Assembly: GCF_001921215.1 (NCBI RefSeq)
Contig: NZ_MSIF01000009.1
Coordinates: 124,001 to 188,000 of the forward strand
DNA: 64,000 nucleotides
Direction of reading: 5' to 3'
Source: Actinophytocola xinjiangensis
Lineage (GTDB): Bacteria > Actinomycetota > Actinomycetes > Mycobacteriales > Pseudonocardiaceae
The notes under the pieces are model-generated. The model worked only from the letters and a program-made list of their open reading frames with translations. It was not told the DNA's origin and ran no database searches. Made by a program: the position numbers and the translations under genes. How positions within the stretch are numbered: the first letter of the stretch is position 1; every line of letters starts with the position of its first letter. Shown piece after piece: positions 39,175 to 49,205 of the stretch.

Positions 39175-40230
39175 TCACCTCGTCGTCGGCTGGGGGGCGG
39201 GGGTCGCGGTGGCCAGCGCGTACACGGTGTCGGCGGTGACCGGGGCGAGCAGCAGGCCGTTGCGGTGGTGGCCGGCGGCCACCAGGACGCCGGGTTCCAG
39301 CTCGCCGACCAGCGGGAGGTTGTCCCGGCTGCCGGCGCGCAACCCGGCGGCGCACTCGAGCAGGGCGTACTCGGCCAGGCCCGGCAGCACCCGTTCGGCG
39401 TCGGCCAGCAGGTCCCGGACGCCGCCGACGGTGACCTCGGTGTCGAAGCCGGCCTCGTACTGGGTCGCGCCGAGCACGATCTCGCCGTTGGCGCGTGGCA
39501 CCAGGTACACCGGGCGGGACTCGACGAGCGCGCGCACGGTGTGTCGCACCGGCGGTTCGCCCGAGCGGGGCCGCAGCCGCAGGATCTCGCCCTTGACCGG
39601 GCGGATCAGGCCGGCGAGGGCGGGATGCAGCGCGCCCGACCACGCGCCGGCGGTGATCACCGCCGTGTCACAGCCGATCTCGGTGCCGTCGGCGAGGCGC
39701 ACGGCGCCGGGTCTGACCTCGTCGGCCGGTCGCGGGTCGACGGTGACGCCCCGTGTCCCGCACGCGGAGCGCAGGCGGCGTAACAGTTCCCGGTTGTCCA
39801 CGGCCAGATCACCGGGCACCGACAGTCCACTTCGGATTTTCGGACTGAGCGCCGGTTCCAGCGCGCGCAGCTCGCGGGAGGTCAGCCGGCGTACGGCGCG
39901 GCCACGGGCGGCCAGGAACTCGGCCTGGGTGTCCTGCTGCCCGGCGTCGGCGGAGTCGAACGCGACCGCCACCGTCCCACCGGTACCCAGCTCGACCCCC
40001 AGGTCGGCGGCGAACTCCGGCCAGCGGTCCAGGGCCGCCATGCCCAGGTCGAGCAGGCGTTCCTCGCCCGGCCACGCCTCGGTGACGGGGGCGAGCATCC
40101 CGCCGGCCACCCAGGACGCGGCGGCCTCGGGCGCCGGGTCGAGCAGGGTCACCCGCTGCCGGGCGGCCAGCCGCCAGGCCACCGACAGACCGATGACACC
40201 GCCACCGACAACGACAGTCGTTTCAGGCAC
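39175..40230 (-). CDS. thiO: glycine oxidase ThiO
   Basis: The 351-aa protein starts TTVVVGGGVIGLSVAWRLAA, the dinucleotide-binding site for FAD. It continues with WVAGGMLAPVTEAWPGEE, typical of ThiO, and ends in GHHRNGLLLAPVTADTV. It oxidises glycine to the imine needed by ThiG. It is the first gene under the minus-strand TPP riboswitch. Confidence 0.93.
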   Translation of the reverse strand: MPETTVVVGGGVIGLSVAWRLAARQRVTLLDPAPEAAASWVAGGMLAPVTEAWPGEERLLDLGMAALDRWPEFAADLGVELGTGGTVAVAFDSADAGQQDTQAEFLAARGRAVRRLTSRELRALEPALSPKIRSGLSVPGDLAVDNRELLRRLRSACGTRGVTVDPRPADEVRPGAVRLADGTEIGCDTAVITAGAWSGALHPALAGLIRPVKGEILRLRPRSGEPPVRHTVRALVESRPVYLVPRANGEIVLGATQYEAGFDTEVTVGGVRDLLADAERVLPGLAEYALLECAAGLRAGSRDNLPLVGELEPGVLVAAGHHRNGLLLAPVTADTVYALATATPAPQPTTR

Positions 40231-40237
40231 AACACGC

Positions 40238-40323
40238 TCCCTGCGCCGGCATGATCCGGATCAGGTTCGACGGTCGGGATCGGCGGATCCCCTCTCAGCC
40301 CGGTACCTCCGGACTCCCGTGCG
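40238..40323 (-). ncRNA. TPP riboswitch upstream of thiO-thiS-thiG
   Basis: Read on the minus strand: CACGGGAGTCCGGAG, GGGCTGAGAGGGG, then CGTCGAACCTGATCCGG and ATCATGCCGGCGCAGGGAG. All THI-element parts are in order. It ends eight bases before the thiO start and contains its ribosome site, so translation control is likely. Confidence 0.93.
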
Positions 40324-40361
40324 GACCACCACCACCGTAGCGCACGAGATAGCGTGCGGGG

Positions 40362-41027
40362 ATGCCTGGACTTGACGGAGATCAGATCCGAGGGCGGCTC
40401 GCGGACGCCCGGCTCTACCTGTGCACCGGGCTGCGCCCGGACCTCGCCGAGTTCGCCGACGCGGCCCTGGCCGGTGGCGTGGACGTGATCCAGCTGCGCG
40501 ACAAGCGGGCCGGTGTCGCGCTGGAGGCGGCCGAGGAACTGGCCGCGCTGGCGACGCTGGCGCGGGTGTGCGCACGCCACGGCGCCCTGCTGTCGGTGAA
40601 CGACCGCGCCGACATCGCCCTGGCTGCGGGCGCCGACATCCTGCACCTTGGCCAGGACGATCTTCCGGTCGCCACCGCCCGACGGATCCTCGGCGACGAG
40701 GTCGTCATCGGCCGCTCGACCCACGATCTCGCCCAGGCGCGGGCGGCCGCCGCCGAGCCGGGCGTCGACTACTTCTGCACCGGCCCGTGCTGGCCGACCC
40801 CCACCAAACCCGGCCGCGACGCCCCCGGCCTCCCCCTGGTCGAGGCGACCGTGGCCGACGCCCCGGCCCGCCCCTGGTTCGCCATCGGCGGCATCGACGA
40901 GACCCGTCTCCCCGAGGTCCTCGCCGCCGGCGCCACCCGAGTGGTGGTCGTCCGGGCCATCACCGAGTCCGACGACCCGCGTGCCGCCGCCGCCCGACTG
41001 TCCACAGCCCTGCGCGACGGCCGCTGA
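40362..41027 (+). CDS. thiE: thiamine-phosphate synthase ThiE
   Basis: The 221-aa protein has [86 protein letters not shown] and [19 protein letters not shown]. Every ThiE core motif is present. It joins the pyrimidine and thiazole moieties. TAGCGT ends six bases before the ATG, so the transcript is probably leaderless. It is the one thi gene here without a riboswitch, and it diverges from thiO. Confidence 0.95.
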   Translation: MPGLDGDQIRGRLADARLYLCTGLRPDLAEFADAALAGGVDVIQLRDKRAGVALEAAEELAALATLARVCARHGALLSVNDRADIALAAGADILHLGQDDLPVATARRILGDEVVIGRSTHDLAQARAAAAEPGVDYFCTGPCWPTPTKPGRDAPGLPLVEATVADAPARPWFAIGGIDETRLPEVLAAGATRVVVVRAITESDDPRAAAARLSTALRDGR

Positions 41028-41127
41028 CCCGACGACACGGGCACGAACACGAGCCGCGTCCGGACAGCTGAGTGCGGCGGACGAGCCGGCAGGGTTCGGC
41101 CCGTCCGCCGCGTGGTTCCGTCGCGGG

Positions 41128-42033
41128 TCAGCCTGTGTAGAGCGTCAGGCCGTACACGCTGAGTACTTCCGGTACGGGCTGGAAGTACGTGGTGCCGCCG
41201 GAGCTGCAGTTGCCGGACCCGCCGGAGGTGAGGCCGACCGCACGCACGGTGGAGCCGCTCGGGGCGGTCACCAGCGAACCGCCCGAGTCACCCGGTTCGG
41301 CGCACACGTTCGTGCGGATCACCTGGTAGACGCAGCCCTGTGAGTAACACACGGTCGTGCTCGGGTTGGTGACCGAGCCGCAGTGCCAGCCGGTCGTGGA
41401 ACCGGAGCGGCAGACGGCCATGCCGTTGGTCGCGGTCGCCGCGCCGGTGACGGTGACGTCACTGCCCGACGAGTAGCGGTCGACCAGCGCCGTGGAGGCC
41501 GCCGACGAGGACGACACCCGGATGATGCCGTAGTCGTTGGTCGGGAACGACGAGCCGGCGGCGGTGCCGATCGTGCCGCCGCTGCCCGACCAGGTGCCGC
41601 CGATGGCGGTGCAGTGACCGGCGGTGATGACGTACCGGGTGCTGCCGCTGCGGGCGTTGAAGCCGGCCGAGCACCGGGAACCGGCGGAGGTCCTGATCGC
41701 CTGCCCGCCGATGATGTTCCAGTACGGCTTCGGGGCCTCGGCGACCTTGTTGATGGTGATGTCGCTGGCGCCGAGGTCCTCGGCCCAGTTCGCGACACCC
41801 TTGTCACTGCCGTGCACGTCCACGACCAGCGACTTCGACTTCTCGTCCACGTACCAGCCGACCACTGTGCTCGGCCGGGTGTCCGAGGCCCGGTCCAGGC
41901 TGGACTGGGCCGCGGACAGTTCGGCCACCGTGGGCGCTGCGGGCGCCGCGGTGGCCGGGGCGGTCATGGTGAGGGCAACGCCGGCCGCCATCAGGGCGAT
42001 GCCCACCACGCTCGCGGTTTTGGTGCGTTTCAT
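41128..42033 (-). CDS. secreted S1-family (streptogrisin-like) serine protease
   Basis: The 301-aa preproprotein has a signal peptide ([20 protein letters not shown] then APATAAPA) and a short pro-region. The mature chymotrypsin-fold domain starts near IIGGQAI. The triad is visible in [12 protein letters not shown] (His), [11 protein letters not shown] (Asp) and [10 protein letters not shown] (Ser), with paired cysteines typical of actinomycete secreted proteases. The ATG at 42033 follows AAGGAG by eight bases. A GTTGTCC/GGACAAC inverted repeat (42098-42128) lies upstream and may be an operator. Confidence 0.93.
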   Translation of the reverse strand: MKRTKTASVVGIALMAAGVALTMTAPATAAPAAPTVAELSAAQSSLDRASDTRPSTVVGWYVDEKSKSLVVDVHGSDKGVANWAEDLGASDITINKVAEAPKPYWNIIGGQAIRTSAGSRCSAGFNARSGSTRYVITAGHCTAIGGTWSGSGGTIGTAAGSSFPTNDYGIIRVSSSSAASTALVDRYSSGSDVTVTGAATATNGMAVCRSGSTTGWHCGSVTNPSTTVCYSQGCVYQVIRTNVCAEPGDSGGSLVTAPSGSTVRAVGLTSGGSGNCSSGGTTYFQPVPEVLSVYGLTLYTG

Positions 42034-42166
42034 CAATGTTCTCCTTGTCGTGGGTAGCAGGGAACCCGAGAACGTTGATGAACCTATTTATCGAAACGTT
42101 GTCCGGATAGCGTCCGATCGGGGACAACATTTGCCATAAAGCGACCGGGCGATTACCGGCAGTGAG

Positions 42167-43219
42167 TCACGGTGCGGACGGCGGCGCGGAGTCCGGGACG
42201 CTGGGCGTCTCGCCGGTGGTCGGCGGGTCCGACGGTGGTGGGGTGGACTCCGGCGGCTGCTCCACCGACGTCCCACCGGCCGGTGGCGGCTGCCGCTCGG
42301 TGGTCTCGGCGCCGCTCGGGGCGCCGGACTCCGGCGCGCCCTCCGGGGACGGCGGGGTGGTGGTGGCCGGCGGCGGGGTCTGGTCACGCTGCTCGGCCTG
42401 GCGGGGTGTGACGATCGTGCCGAGGGTCGTCCCGTCCCCTCCGGACAGTGGCTCGCCGCGCAGCATCTCGACGCCGGTGATCACTCCCATCCCGACGACG
42501 AACGCCACCAGGCTCCCGGCGGCGGCCATCACCCAGGTGCGCTTCCGGGAGCGTTTCGGCTGGTGGGAGGGTGTCTGTTGAGGATCGTTGGGCTGCTGGC
42601 CGAGCAGCCGGGTCCGATCGGGATCGCCGGGCGGCCGGGTCCCGCGTGGACCTTGACCGAGGTTGGCGGCGGGTGAGGGGCCAAGCAGGTGGGTGGCGTC
42701 CGGATCGGCGGCGGGTGGCCGGCGGAGCAGCCTGGTTCGGTCGGGATCGTCGACGGGGAGTTGACCGGAGACCGGAGTCAGGTCGAGATCGTCGGTGGGT
42801 AGCTGACCGGACACGCTGGTCCGGCCGGAGTCACCGTCCGGGACGGACGCGGCGCGGGTCGGCGGGCGGCGGGGGCCGTGGGTGGGGTGACCGGGGGCGG
42901 GCGCGGGGGCGGGAGGCCGGGGCCAGCCGGGGCGGCCGGCGGGGCTGGTCGCCGGGGGTGTGTGGTCGGTGACGGTCACCGTGGTGTGGCCGGCTCGGGT
43001 GACGGCCTTGGTGCGGACCTGGCGCACGCCCTCCTTCGTCCGTTCGATGGAGCGCAGGTACAGCACGCCACCGACCGTGGTGACGATGCTGGCCAGGCCG
43101 GCTCCGATCACGGTTCCGGCCACGCCCATGGTCGAGCCGAGCACGGCCGCCGTGACCGCGGCCAGTGCGCTGGCGGCGACCTGGGTCGGCCGGATTCGCT
43201 CGGTTCTCTCGTCGCTCAT
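42167..43219 (-). CDS. proline-rich membrane protein with internal repeats
   Basis: The 350-aa protein starts ERTERIRPTQVAASALAAV, followed by two close hydrophobic segments. A roughly 130-residue Pro/Asp-rich region then contains degenerate repeats (SGQLPTDDLDLTPV / SGQLPVDDPDRTRLL / DPDRTRLLGQQ). A further membrane helix (WVMAAAGSLVAFVVGMGVIT) and a long Pro/Thr/Glu tail end the protein. No catalytic domain is visible. The ATG at 43219 follows AAAGGATC; the frame upstream is antisense to the next gene's start. It may be a cell-envelope protein. Confidence 0.7.
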   Translation of the reverse strand: MSDERTERIRPTQVAASALAAVTAAVLGSTMGVAGTVIGAGLASIVTTVGGVLYLRSIERTKEGVRQVRTKAVTRAGHTTVTVTDHTPPATSPAGRPGWPRPPAPAPAPGHPTHGPRRPPTRAASVPDGDSGRTSVSGQLPTDDLDLTPVSGQLPVDDPDRTRLLRRPPAADPDATHLLGPSPAANLGQGPRGTRPPGDPDRTRLLGQQPNDPQQTPSHQPKRSRKRTWVMAAAGSLVAFVVGMGVITGVEMLRGEPLSGGDGTTLGTIVTPRQAEQRDQTPPPATTTPPSPEGAPESGAPSGAETTERQPPPAGGTSVEQPPESTPPPSDPPTTGETPSVPDSAPPSAP

Positions 43220-43328
43220 GATCCTTTTCCCGCTACCGCAACGGTTTTCCTCTCGTACCCAACGTGGGCGACGGGTACGCCAACTCCCGGGGTTCGCCGA
43301 TGGTGAGGAATCGCACAGTGAGTCCACA

Positions 43329-44324
43329 ATGGACAGTGCATACTCGGTGACCGTGAAGCTGACAACCGTCGAGGACGTCCGGGCCGCCGCCGAGCGGATC
43401 CGGGACACGGCCGTGCGCACCCCCCTGCTGCCCTGCGACTGGGCCGACACCGACCGTCCACTGTGGCTCAAGCCGGAGAACCTGCAACCGATCGGCGCGT
43501 TCAAGATCCGGGGCGCGGCCAACGCCATCGCCCGGATCCCCGAGGCCGACCGGGCCAACGGGGTCGTCGCCTACTCCAGCGGCAACCACGCGCAGGCGGT
43601 CGCCTACGTGGCGAAGCGGTTCGGGCTCCCGGCCGTGATCGTCGTGCCGGAGAACACACCGGCCACCAAGATCGACGCCACCCGGGGGCACGGCGCCGAG
43701 GTCGTCGTCGTGCCGATCACCGACCGGGAGATCGTGGCCGAGCGGCTGGTGGCGCAGCGGGGAGCGACGCTCGTGCCGCCGTTCGACCACCTCGACGTCA
43801 TCGCGGGCCAGGGCACGATCGGGCTGGAGATCGTCGAGGACCTCGCCGACGTCGACGTCGTGCTGGTGCCGGTCAGCGGGGGCGGGCTGGCCTCCGGGGT
43901 CGCGACGGCGGTCAAGGGGTTACGGCCCGACGCCGCGGTCATCGGGGTGGAGCCCGCGCTCGCCGGCGACGCCGCCGAGAGCCTCGCCGCCGGTCACCGC
44001 GTGGAGTGGAGCGCCCACGACCGAGCCCGCACCATCGCCGACGGGCTGCGCGCCGCCCCCTCCGACCTCACCTTCGCCCACCTGCTGGCCCGCCTCGACG
44101 GCATCGTCACCGTCACCGAGGACCAGATCCGGGACGCCGTCGCCACGCTCGCCACCCGCGCGCGCCTGGTCGCCGAGCCAAGCGGCGCGGTCACCACCGC
44201 CGCCTACCTTCACCGCGCCGCCGACCTGCCGCGCGGACGCACCGTCGCGGTCGTCTCCGGCGGCAACCTGGACCGGGACCTGCTGGCGAGCCTGCTCGTC
44301 ACACCCGACACCCGAACGAGCTGA
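43329..44324 (+). CDS. PLP-dependent serine/threonine dehydratase-like protein
   Basis: The 331-aa protein has the fold II signature PIGAFKIRGAANAIARIPE with the PLP lysine, VAYSSGNHAQAVAYVAKRFG and the phosphate-binding PVSGGGLASGVATAVK. The length and the lack of an ACT domain point to a catabolic threonine ammonia-lyase or serine racemase-type enzyme rather than biosynthetic IlvA. The ATG at 43329 has no clear ribosome site; a GTG at 43353 is an alternative that fits the family N-terminus. Confidence 0.88.
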   Translation: MDSAYSVTVKLTTVEDVRAAAERIRDTAVRTPLLPCDWADTDRPLWLKPENLQPIGAFKIRGAANAIARIPEADRANGVVAYSSGNHAQAVAYVAKRFGLPAVIVVPENTPATKIDATRGHGAEVVVVPITDREIVAERLVAQRGATLVPPFDHLDVIAGQGTIGLEIVEDLADVDVVLVPVSGGGLASGVATAVKGLRPDAAVIGVEPALAGDAAESLAAGHRVEWSAHDRARTIADGLRAAPSDLTFAHLLARLDGIVTVTEDQIRDAVATLATRARLVAEPSGAVTTAAYLHRAADLPRGRTVAVVSGGNLDRDLLASLLVTPDTRTS

Positions 44325-44342
44325 GGGAGAACACCGGGTTCG

Positions 44343-45170
44343 TCAGCCGAGCAGGCGGCGGACCCGGTCGGGGTCGGTGACCACGTCGATCCGCGCGATC
44401 CGCCCGCCGGTCACGGTGAACGCCATCACCGTCGACGGCTCCCCGTCGCGGCTGATCACCGCGCCGACGACACCGCCGACCAGGGCCGGGCTCAGGGTGC
44501 CACCGCGTGGCACCGACGCGCCGCGCGCCACCTGCTCGGCGCCGCGCACGATCGTGCCGCCCACGTCCAGCACCACGTCGGGGTCGAGCACCCGCAGCAG
44601 CGCGTCGAAGTCGCCGTCGCGGGCGGCGGCGAAGAACGCGAACACCGCCCGACGCTGCTGGGACAGGTCCGGGTCGGGCGCGGGGATCTCGGCGTCGCGC
44701 ACCCGCCGCCGGGCGCGGCTGGCGAGCTGTCTGGCCGCCACCGGGGTCCGGCCGACGATGCCGGCGATCTCGTCGAAGGGCAGCTCGAACATGTCGTGCA
44801 GCACGAAGGCCAGCCGCTCGGCTGGCGAGAGCTGGTCGAGCACCACGAGCATCGCCAGGCCGACCGCGTCGGACAGCAGCGCCTGCTGTTCGGGGTCGAG
44901 GTCGCCGTCGGGCACCACGACCGGGTCCGGCGGGTGCGGCTGCTCCGCGCGCCGGCGCCGCGTGCGCAGCGTGTGCAGGCACTCGCGGGCCACCACCGTG
45001 GTCAGCCAGCCGCCCAGGTTCTCGATCTCCTCGGCGTCGACACCGCCCAGGCGCAGCCACGCGTCCTGCACGGCGTCGTCGGCCTCGGCCAGTGACCCGA
45101 GCATCCGGTAGGCCACCGCCCGCAGTCGCGGCCGGTGCTCCTCGAAGCGTCGCGCCAGGTCGTCCACCAT
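44343..45170 (-). CDS. SigJ-like ECF sigma factor with SnoaL-type C-terminal domain
   Basis: The 275-aa protein has sigma region 2 (RAVAYRMLGSLAEADDAVQDAWLR-type sequence), region 4 (RLAFVLHDMFELPFDEIAGI; RTPVAARQLASRARRRV) and a SnoaL/NTF2-like C-terminus (AFFAAARDGDFDALLRVLDP; GGRIARIDVVTDPDRVRRLL). Such sigma factors are controlled by their fused C-terminal domain and not by an anti-sigma protein. The ATG at 45170 has GGAGGTGG eight bases upstream. It follows the MFS-DasR block on the same strand. Confidence 0.9.
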   Translation of the reverse strand: MVDDLARRFEEHRPRLRAVAYRMLGSLAEADDAVQDAWLRLGGVDAEEIENLGGWLTTVVARECLHTLRTRRRRAEQPHPPDPVVVPDGDLDPEQQALLSDAVGLAMLVVLDQLSPAERLAFVLHDMFELPFDEIAGIVGRTPVAARQLASRARRRVRDAEIPAPDPDLSQQRRAVFAFFAAARDGDFDALLRVLDPDVVLDVGGTIVRGAEQVARGASVPRGGTLSPALVGGVVGAVISRDGEPSTVMAFTVTGGRIARIDVVTDPDRVRRLLG

Positions 45171-45223
45171 CGTCCACACCACCTCCACGACACTGAGCCC
45201 GCCCGCGCCGGGAGTGTGACGGC

Positions 45224-46735
45224 TCAGGACCGCACGGCGTCCGGCACGACGTGGGTCGGCGGGCCGACGATGTCGCAGTGCAGGCAGTCCCCCGGCGCCG
45301 GGGCCTGTGGCCGCTCGGGGGCCGGGCCGCCGAGCACGTCGTTGCGCACGCCGAAGGCCAGCAGCCCGCCCAGGACCGCCAGTGCCGCGCACAGCCACAT
45401 CGCCAGCTGCCAGCTCGACGTGAGCGCCGCCGGGTCGGCGTAGGACTCGCCGCGCAGGCCGATCGCCGCCGGCAGCACGGCCACCGCCAGCAGCCCGCCG
45501 GTGCGCGCGATCGCGTTGTTCACCCCGGACGCGACGCCCGCGTGCCGGTCGGGGGCGGCGGCGAGCACGGTGGCGGTCACCGGCGCCACCACGATCACCA
45601 GGCCCAGCCCGAACACCAGCATCGAGGGCAGCACGACCAGCCAGTACGACGCGCCGGCCACGACCATCGTCAGCAGGATCATGCCGGCGGCCAGCACCAT
45701 CGGGCCGACCACCAGGAACCACTTCGGCCCGTACCGCTGGGCGAGCTTGCCGGAGCGGGCCGAGAACAGCAGCATCATCACCGACATCGGCAGCCCGGCC
45801 AGGCCAGCGGCGGTCGGCGAGTAGTCCAGCGAGGTCTGCAGCTGGATGACGAACAGCATCATCACCCCGCCCAGCGCCGCGTAGACCACGAACGTCAGCG
45901 CGTTGGCCACCACGAACGTCCGGTCGGTGAACAGGTCCGGCGGCACCAGCGGGGACCGCGAGCGCCGCTGGACCAGCACGAACGACACCATCCCGACGAC
46001 GCCGACGACCAGCGACACGAACACCAGCGGGTCACCGAAGCCCCGCGCCGGGCCCTCGACCAGCGCCGCGGTGACCCCGGCGAGGCCCAGGGCGGCGAGC
46101 ACCGAGCCGGTGACGTCGGGCCGCCCGCCGAGGTCGCGGTCGCACGACTCCGGCACGAACCGCGTGGTGAACCACACACAGGCCAGCGCGATCGGCACGT
46201 TCACCAGGAACGCCAGCCGCCACGACCATGCCTGCACCAGCAGCCCGCCGACCAGCGGCCCGACCGCGCCGGCGATGCCGCCCAGGCCCGACCAGGCGCC
46301 GATCGCCCGTGCCCGGTCGTCGCGGACGAACGCGGACTGGATGATCGCCAGCGAGCCGGGGGTGAGCAGCGCGCCGCCGATGCCCTGCAGGATGCGCGAG
46401 GCGACCAGCATCTCGGTGTTCAGCGCGACCCCGCACAGCACCGAGGACACGCCGAACCAGACCACGCCGACGAGGAAGACCCGTCGCCGGCCGTAGCGGT
46501 CGCCCAGCGAGCCGGCGACCAGGATCAGCGCGGCCAGCGACAGCAGGTAGCCGTCGAGGATCCACTGGAGTCCCGACACCGAGGCGCCGAACTCCTCGCC
46601 GATGCGCGGCAGCGCGATGTTGACGACGGTGCCGTCGAGGAAGGCCATGCCCGAGCCGAGGATGGTGGCGGTCAGCACCCCGCGTGCCGCGGGGCTGCCC
46701 CAGCTGACCTCACCCTCGACCGAGGCAGCGGTCAT
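45224..46735 (-). CDS. DHA2-family (EmrB/QacA-type) MFS drug exporter
   Basis: The 503-aa protein has 14 hydrophobic segments and the DHA2 motifs [20 protein letters not shown] (motif D1), [14 protein letters not shown] (motif A) and [10 protein letters not shown] (motif C). The C-terminus ends in a cytosolic tail with [12 protein letters not shown]. It probably exports hydrophobic cations or antibiotics by proton exchange. The ATG overlaps the dasR stop (ATGA), so it is made together with the regulator. Confidence 0.92.
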   Translation of the reverse strand: MTAASVEGEVSWGSPAARGVLTATILGSGMAFLDGTVVNIALPRIGEEFGASVSGLQWILDGYLLSLAALILVAGSLGDRYGRRRVFLVGVVWFGVSSVLCGVALNTEMLVASRILQGIGGALLTPGSLAIIQSAFVRDDRARAIGAWSGLGGIAGAVGPLVGGLLVQAWSWRLAFLVNVPIALACVWFTTRFVPESCDRDLGGRPDVTGSVLAALGLAGVTAALVEGPARGFGDPLVFVSLVVGVVGMVSFVLVQRRSRSPLVPPDLFTDRTFVVANALTFVVYAALGGVMMLFVIQLQTSLDYSPTAAGLAGLPMSVMMLLFSARSGKLAQRYGPKWFLVVGPMVLAAGMILLTMVVAGASYWLVVLPSMLVFGLGLVIVVAPVTATVLAAAPDRHAGVASGVNNAIARTGGLLAVAVLPAAIGLRGESYADPAALTSSWQLAMWLCAALAVLGGLLAFGVRNDVLGGPAPERPQAPAPGDCLHCDIVGPPTHVVPDAVRS

Positions 46736-47487
46736 GAGGGCCGGTTCAGTTCCGCGACGAACTTGTAGCGGTCGCCCCGGTAGACCGAGCGGACCCACTC
46801 CACCGGGCGTTCGGTGGTGTCGTAGACGTGCCGGGACAGCAGCAGCATCGGCATGCCGACGTCGGCGCCGAGCATCTCGGCCTCGTGCGGGCCGGCGAGC
46901 GCGGTCTCGATGGTCTCCTCGGCGTGGCCCATCTCGACGTCGTAGCGCTCCTTGAGGACCTGGTAGAGCGATCCGCCGGCGGCGACGTAGCGGCGCAGGC
47001 CGCGGAACCTGCCCAGGGGCAGGTGCGTGGTCTCGATCGCCATCGGCTCGTCGTCGGCCAGGCGCAGCCGTTGCATGCGCAGGATCTTCGCGCCGGAACG
47101 CACGCCCAGCAAGCCGGGCAGCTCGCCCTCGGCCGGGATTTCGGCCATGTCCAGCAGCCGTGAGGACGGCTCGCGGCCCTGGGCGCGCATGTCCTCTGTG
47201 TACGACGACAGCTGAAGTCGTTGCGCCACCTTGGGTTCCGCGGCGAACGTCCCCTTGCCCTGCACCCGGAGCAGCCGGCCCTCGACCGTGAGGTCGGCGA
47301 GTGCCTGACGGACGGTGGTGCGGGAGACGTCGAACTCCGCCGCGAGTGACCGTTCTGTCGGGATGGGTGACCCCGGGGGCAGGGAGCTGAGCAGCTCGAG
47401 CAGGTGGCGCTTGAGGCCCCAGTACTTGGGCTCACGCAACGCACGAGCGGCGGTGTCGGGCTCCTGGGCGGCCGACGTTTCCAGCAT
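46732..47487 (-). CDS. dasR: GntR/HutC-family regulator DasR
   Basis: The 251-aa protein matches Streptomyces DasR along its whole length as I remember it. Matching stretches include [77 protein letters not shown] and [21 protein letters not shown]. DasR represses amino-sugar and chitin genes, and antibiotic pathways, through dre sites released by glucosamine-6-phosphate. The ATG follows GGAGGAGCC. A dre-like site lies 127 bases upstream. Its coupling to an MFS exporter is not the Streptomyces arrangement. Confidence 0.9.
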   Translation of the reverse strand: MLETSAAQEPDTAARALREPKYWGLKRHLLELLSSLPPGSPIPTERSLAAEFDVSRTTVRQALADLTVEGRLLRVQGKGTFAAEPKVAQRLQLSSYTEDMRAQGREPSSRLLDMAEIPAEGELPGLLGVRSGAKILRMQRLRLADDEPMAIETTHLPLGRFRGLRRYVAAGGSLYQVLKERYDVEMGHAEETIETALAGPHEAEMLGADVGMPMLLLSRHVYDTTERPVEWVRSVYRGDRYKFVAELNRPS

Positions 47488-47613
47488 GGCTCCTCCATAC
47501 GACAGTTCCCGGCTACAAGGATGCCCGTCCGCGCCCCGCCAGCGCAGGCACACCCGCCGGATTTGGGAAATCCGTTACTCCCCTCGCGCCGACCACCCTA
47601 CAACGCTATGGTG

Positions 47614-47629
47614 ATTGGTCTAGACCTAC
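47614..47629. promoter_or_regulatory. dre-like DasR operator
   Basis: ATTGGTCTAGACCTAC matches the dre consensus ACTGGTCTAGACCACT at 12 of 16 positions, including the entire GGTCTAGACC core. It lies between the divergent dasR and HxlR-kinase genes, where it could control both. Confidence 0.8.
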
Positions 47630-47771
47630 CGGGTGTCAGGAGGGTGAATGTCACGTTCTTCCGGCACGCTGCGCAAACGCTTGCGCACCCAGCGGCCGGG
47701 GTCACCCGTACCAGGCGATGCACGCGTTCGGCGCATTACGGTCGGGGCTCGCGCGCCCTACACTTCCCGGA

Positions 47772-48242
47772 GTGCGAAGGACCTCGTTCGCCCGCTGGCC
47801 GTGTTCCATCGCCAGAACCATGGACCTGCTCGGCGACCAGTGGACGCTGCTGGTGATGCGTGAGGCCTTCCACGGCGTGCGCCGGTTCGACCAGTTCCAG
47901 GCCGCGCTCGGCATCGCGCGCAACACGCTGACCGAGCGCCTCGACCGGCTCACCGGCGCCGGGCTGCTGGAACGGGTGCGCTACCAGGACCGGCCGGTCC
48001 GCCACGAGTACGCGCTCACCGACATGGGCCGCGACTTCTTCCCCGCGCTGGCCGCGATCATCCGATGGGGTGACCGCTGGTTGGATGACGGCACCGGCCC
48101 GCCGGCCCTGCTGCACCACCTCGACTGCGACCGGCCGACGAGCGCCGACGTGAACTGCACGCAGTGCGGGGAGGCGCTCACCGCCGAACGCGTGCGGTTC
48201 GACCCCGGCCCCGGCCTGGTCCCCGCGGAGGCCCCCCGATGA
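47772..48242 (+). CDS. HxlR-family transcription regulator
   Basis: The 156-aa protein has WPCSIARTMDLLGDQWTLLV and FDQFQAALGIARNTLTERLD, then LLERVRYQDRPVRHEYALTD, the HxlR winged-helix signature. The C-terminus adds DVNCTQCGEALT, a CxxC pair that could bind metal or sense redox state. The GTG at 47772 is chosen because TACACT ends seven bases upstream, implying a leaderless mRNA, and the family starts here. The stop overlaps the kinase start as ATGA. Confidence 0.88.
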   Translation: MRRTSFARWPCSIARTMDLLGDQWTLLVMREAFHGVRRFDQFQAALGIARNTLTERLDRLTGAGLLERVRYQDRPVRHEYALTDMGRDFFPALAAIIRWGDRWLDDGTGPPALLHHLDCDRPTSADVNCTQCGEALTAERVRFDPGPGLVPAEAPR

Positions 48243-49201
48243 GCGCGCCGACGAGCGGGACGGACGGGACGGTCGTCGGCGTCGACGTCGGCGGGACCTC
48301 GACCCGGGCGCTGGCCGTCGGGCCCGACGGGACGGTGCTGCGCCGGGGACGCTCCGGCGGCGGCAACCCGAACTCACACCCCACCGACCTCGCGGCCAAA
48401 CGGGTGGCCGAGGCGGTGCGCGAGTCACTGGTGGGCGTCGCCGCGCCGCGGGCGTGCGTGCTGGGGATCGCCGGGGAGAGCAGGTTCACCGACCCGGTCG
48501 TCCTGGCGACGTTCGAGAACGCGCTGCGCCACGCCGGGGTCGGGTGCGCGATCACGATCGTGAGCGACGCGGAGGTGGCGTTCGCGTCGGCGACGGCCGA
48601 GCCGGACGGCACGGTGGTGATCGGCGGCACCGGCGCGGTCGCCGCCCGGATCGTCGACCACCGCAAGACGACCTGGGTCGACGGCTGGGGCTGGCTGCTG
48701 GGTGACGAGGGCTCGGCGTACTGGATCGGCCGTGAGGCCGTCCGGTTGACGCTGCGGGGGCTGCAGGCCGGCCAGACGCCGGGCCCGCTGGCGAGCGCCG
48801 TACTGGCCGCGACCGTGCCCCATCAGTCCACAGTGGACTTCAAGACGATCAGCCACCTGATCACCTCGGTGAACGCCGAGCCACCGATCAACCTGGCCCG
48901 CTTCGCCACGACCGTCAGCGACCTGGCCGACACCGACGAGCGGGCCGCCGACATCGTCACCCGGGCCGCCGAACACCTGGCCAGCCACGCCCAGACCGCC
49001 CGCGCCCCCGACGAACGCACCCCGGTCGTCCTGACCGGCAGCGTCATCGGCCCGGACAGCCCCGTGGGCGCCGCGCTGCGCGCGACACTCGCCGCCCGCA
49101 CCGAGGCGCCGGTCCTGTTCGCCCCCGACGGGGCCCTGGGCGCCGCGTGGCTCGCGGCACTGACCGTGGCCGGCCCGCACGCCCCCCGCCCGCGCTACTG
49201 A
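48239..49201 (+). CDS. N-acetylglucosamine kinase-like protein (BadF/BadG family)
   Basis: The 320-aa protein has the ASKHA ATPase phosphate-1 motif VVGVDVGGTSTRALAV, the mid motif VVIGGTGAVAARI and DGWGWLLGDEGSAYWIG, typical of GlcNAc kinases of this family. It would phosphorylate an amino sugar from ATP. The neighbouring dasR and dre-like site support GlcNAc as substrate. Its ATG overlaps the HxlR stop, so both are co-translated. Confidence 0.85.
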   Translation: MSAPTSGTDGTVVGVDVGGTSTRALAVGPDGTVLRRGRSGGGNPNSHPTDLAAKRVAEAVRESLVGVAAPRACVLGIAGESRFTDPVVLATFENALRHAGVGCAITIVSDAEVAFASATAEPDGTVVIGGTGAVAARIVDHRKTTWVDGWGWLLGDEGSAYWIGREAVRLTLRGLQAGQTPGPLASAVLAATVPHQSTVDFKTISHLITSVNAEPPINLARFATTVSDLADTDERAADIVTRAAEHLASHAQTARAPDERTPVVLTGSVIGPDSPVGAALRATLAARTEAPVLFAPDGALGAAWLAALTVAGPHAPRPRY

Positions 49202-49205
49202 GCCA

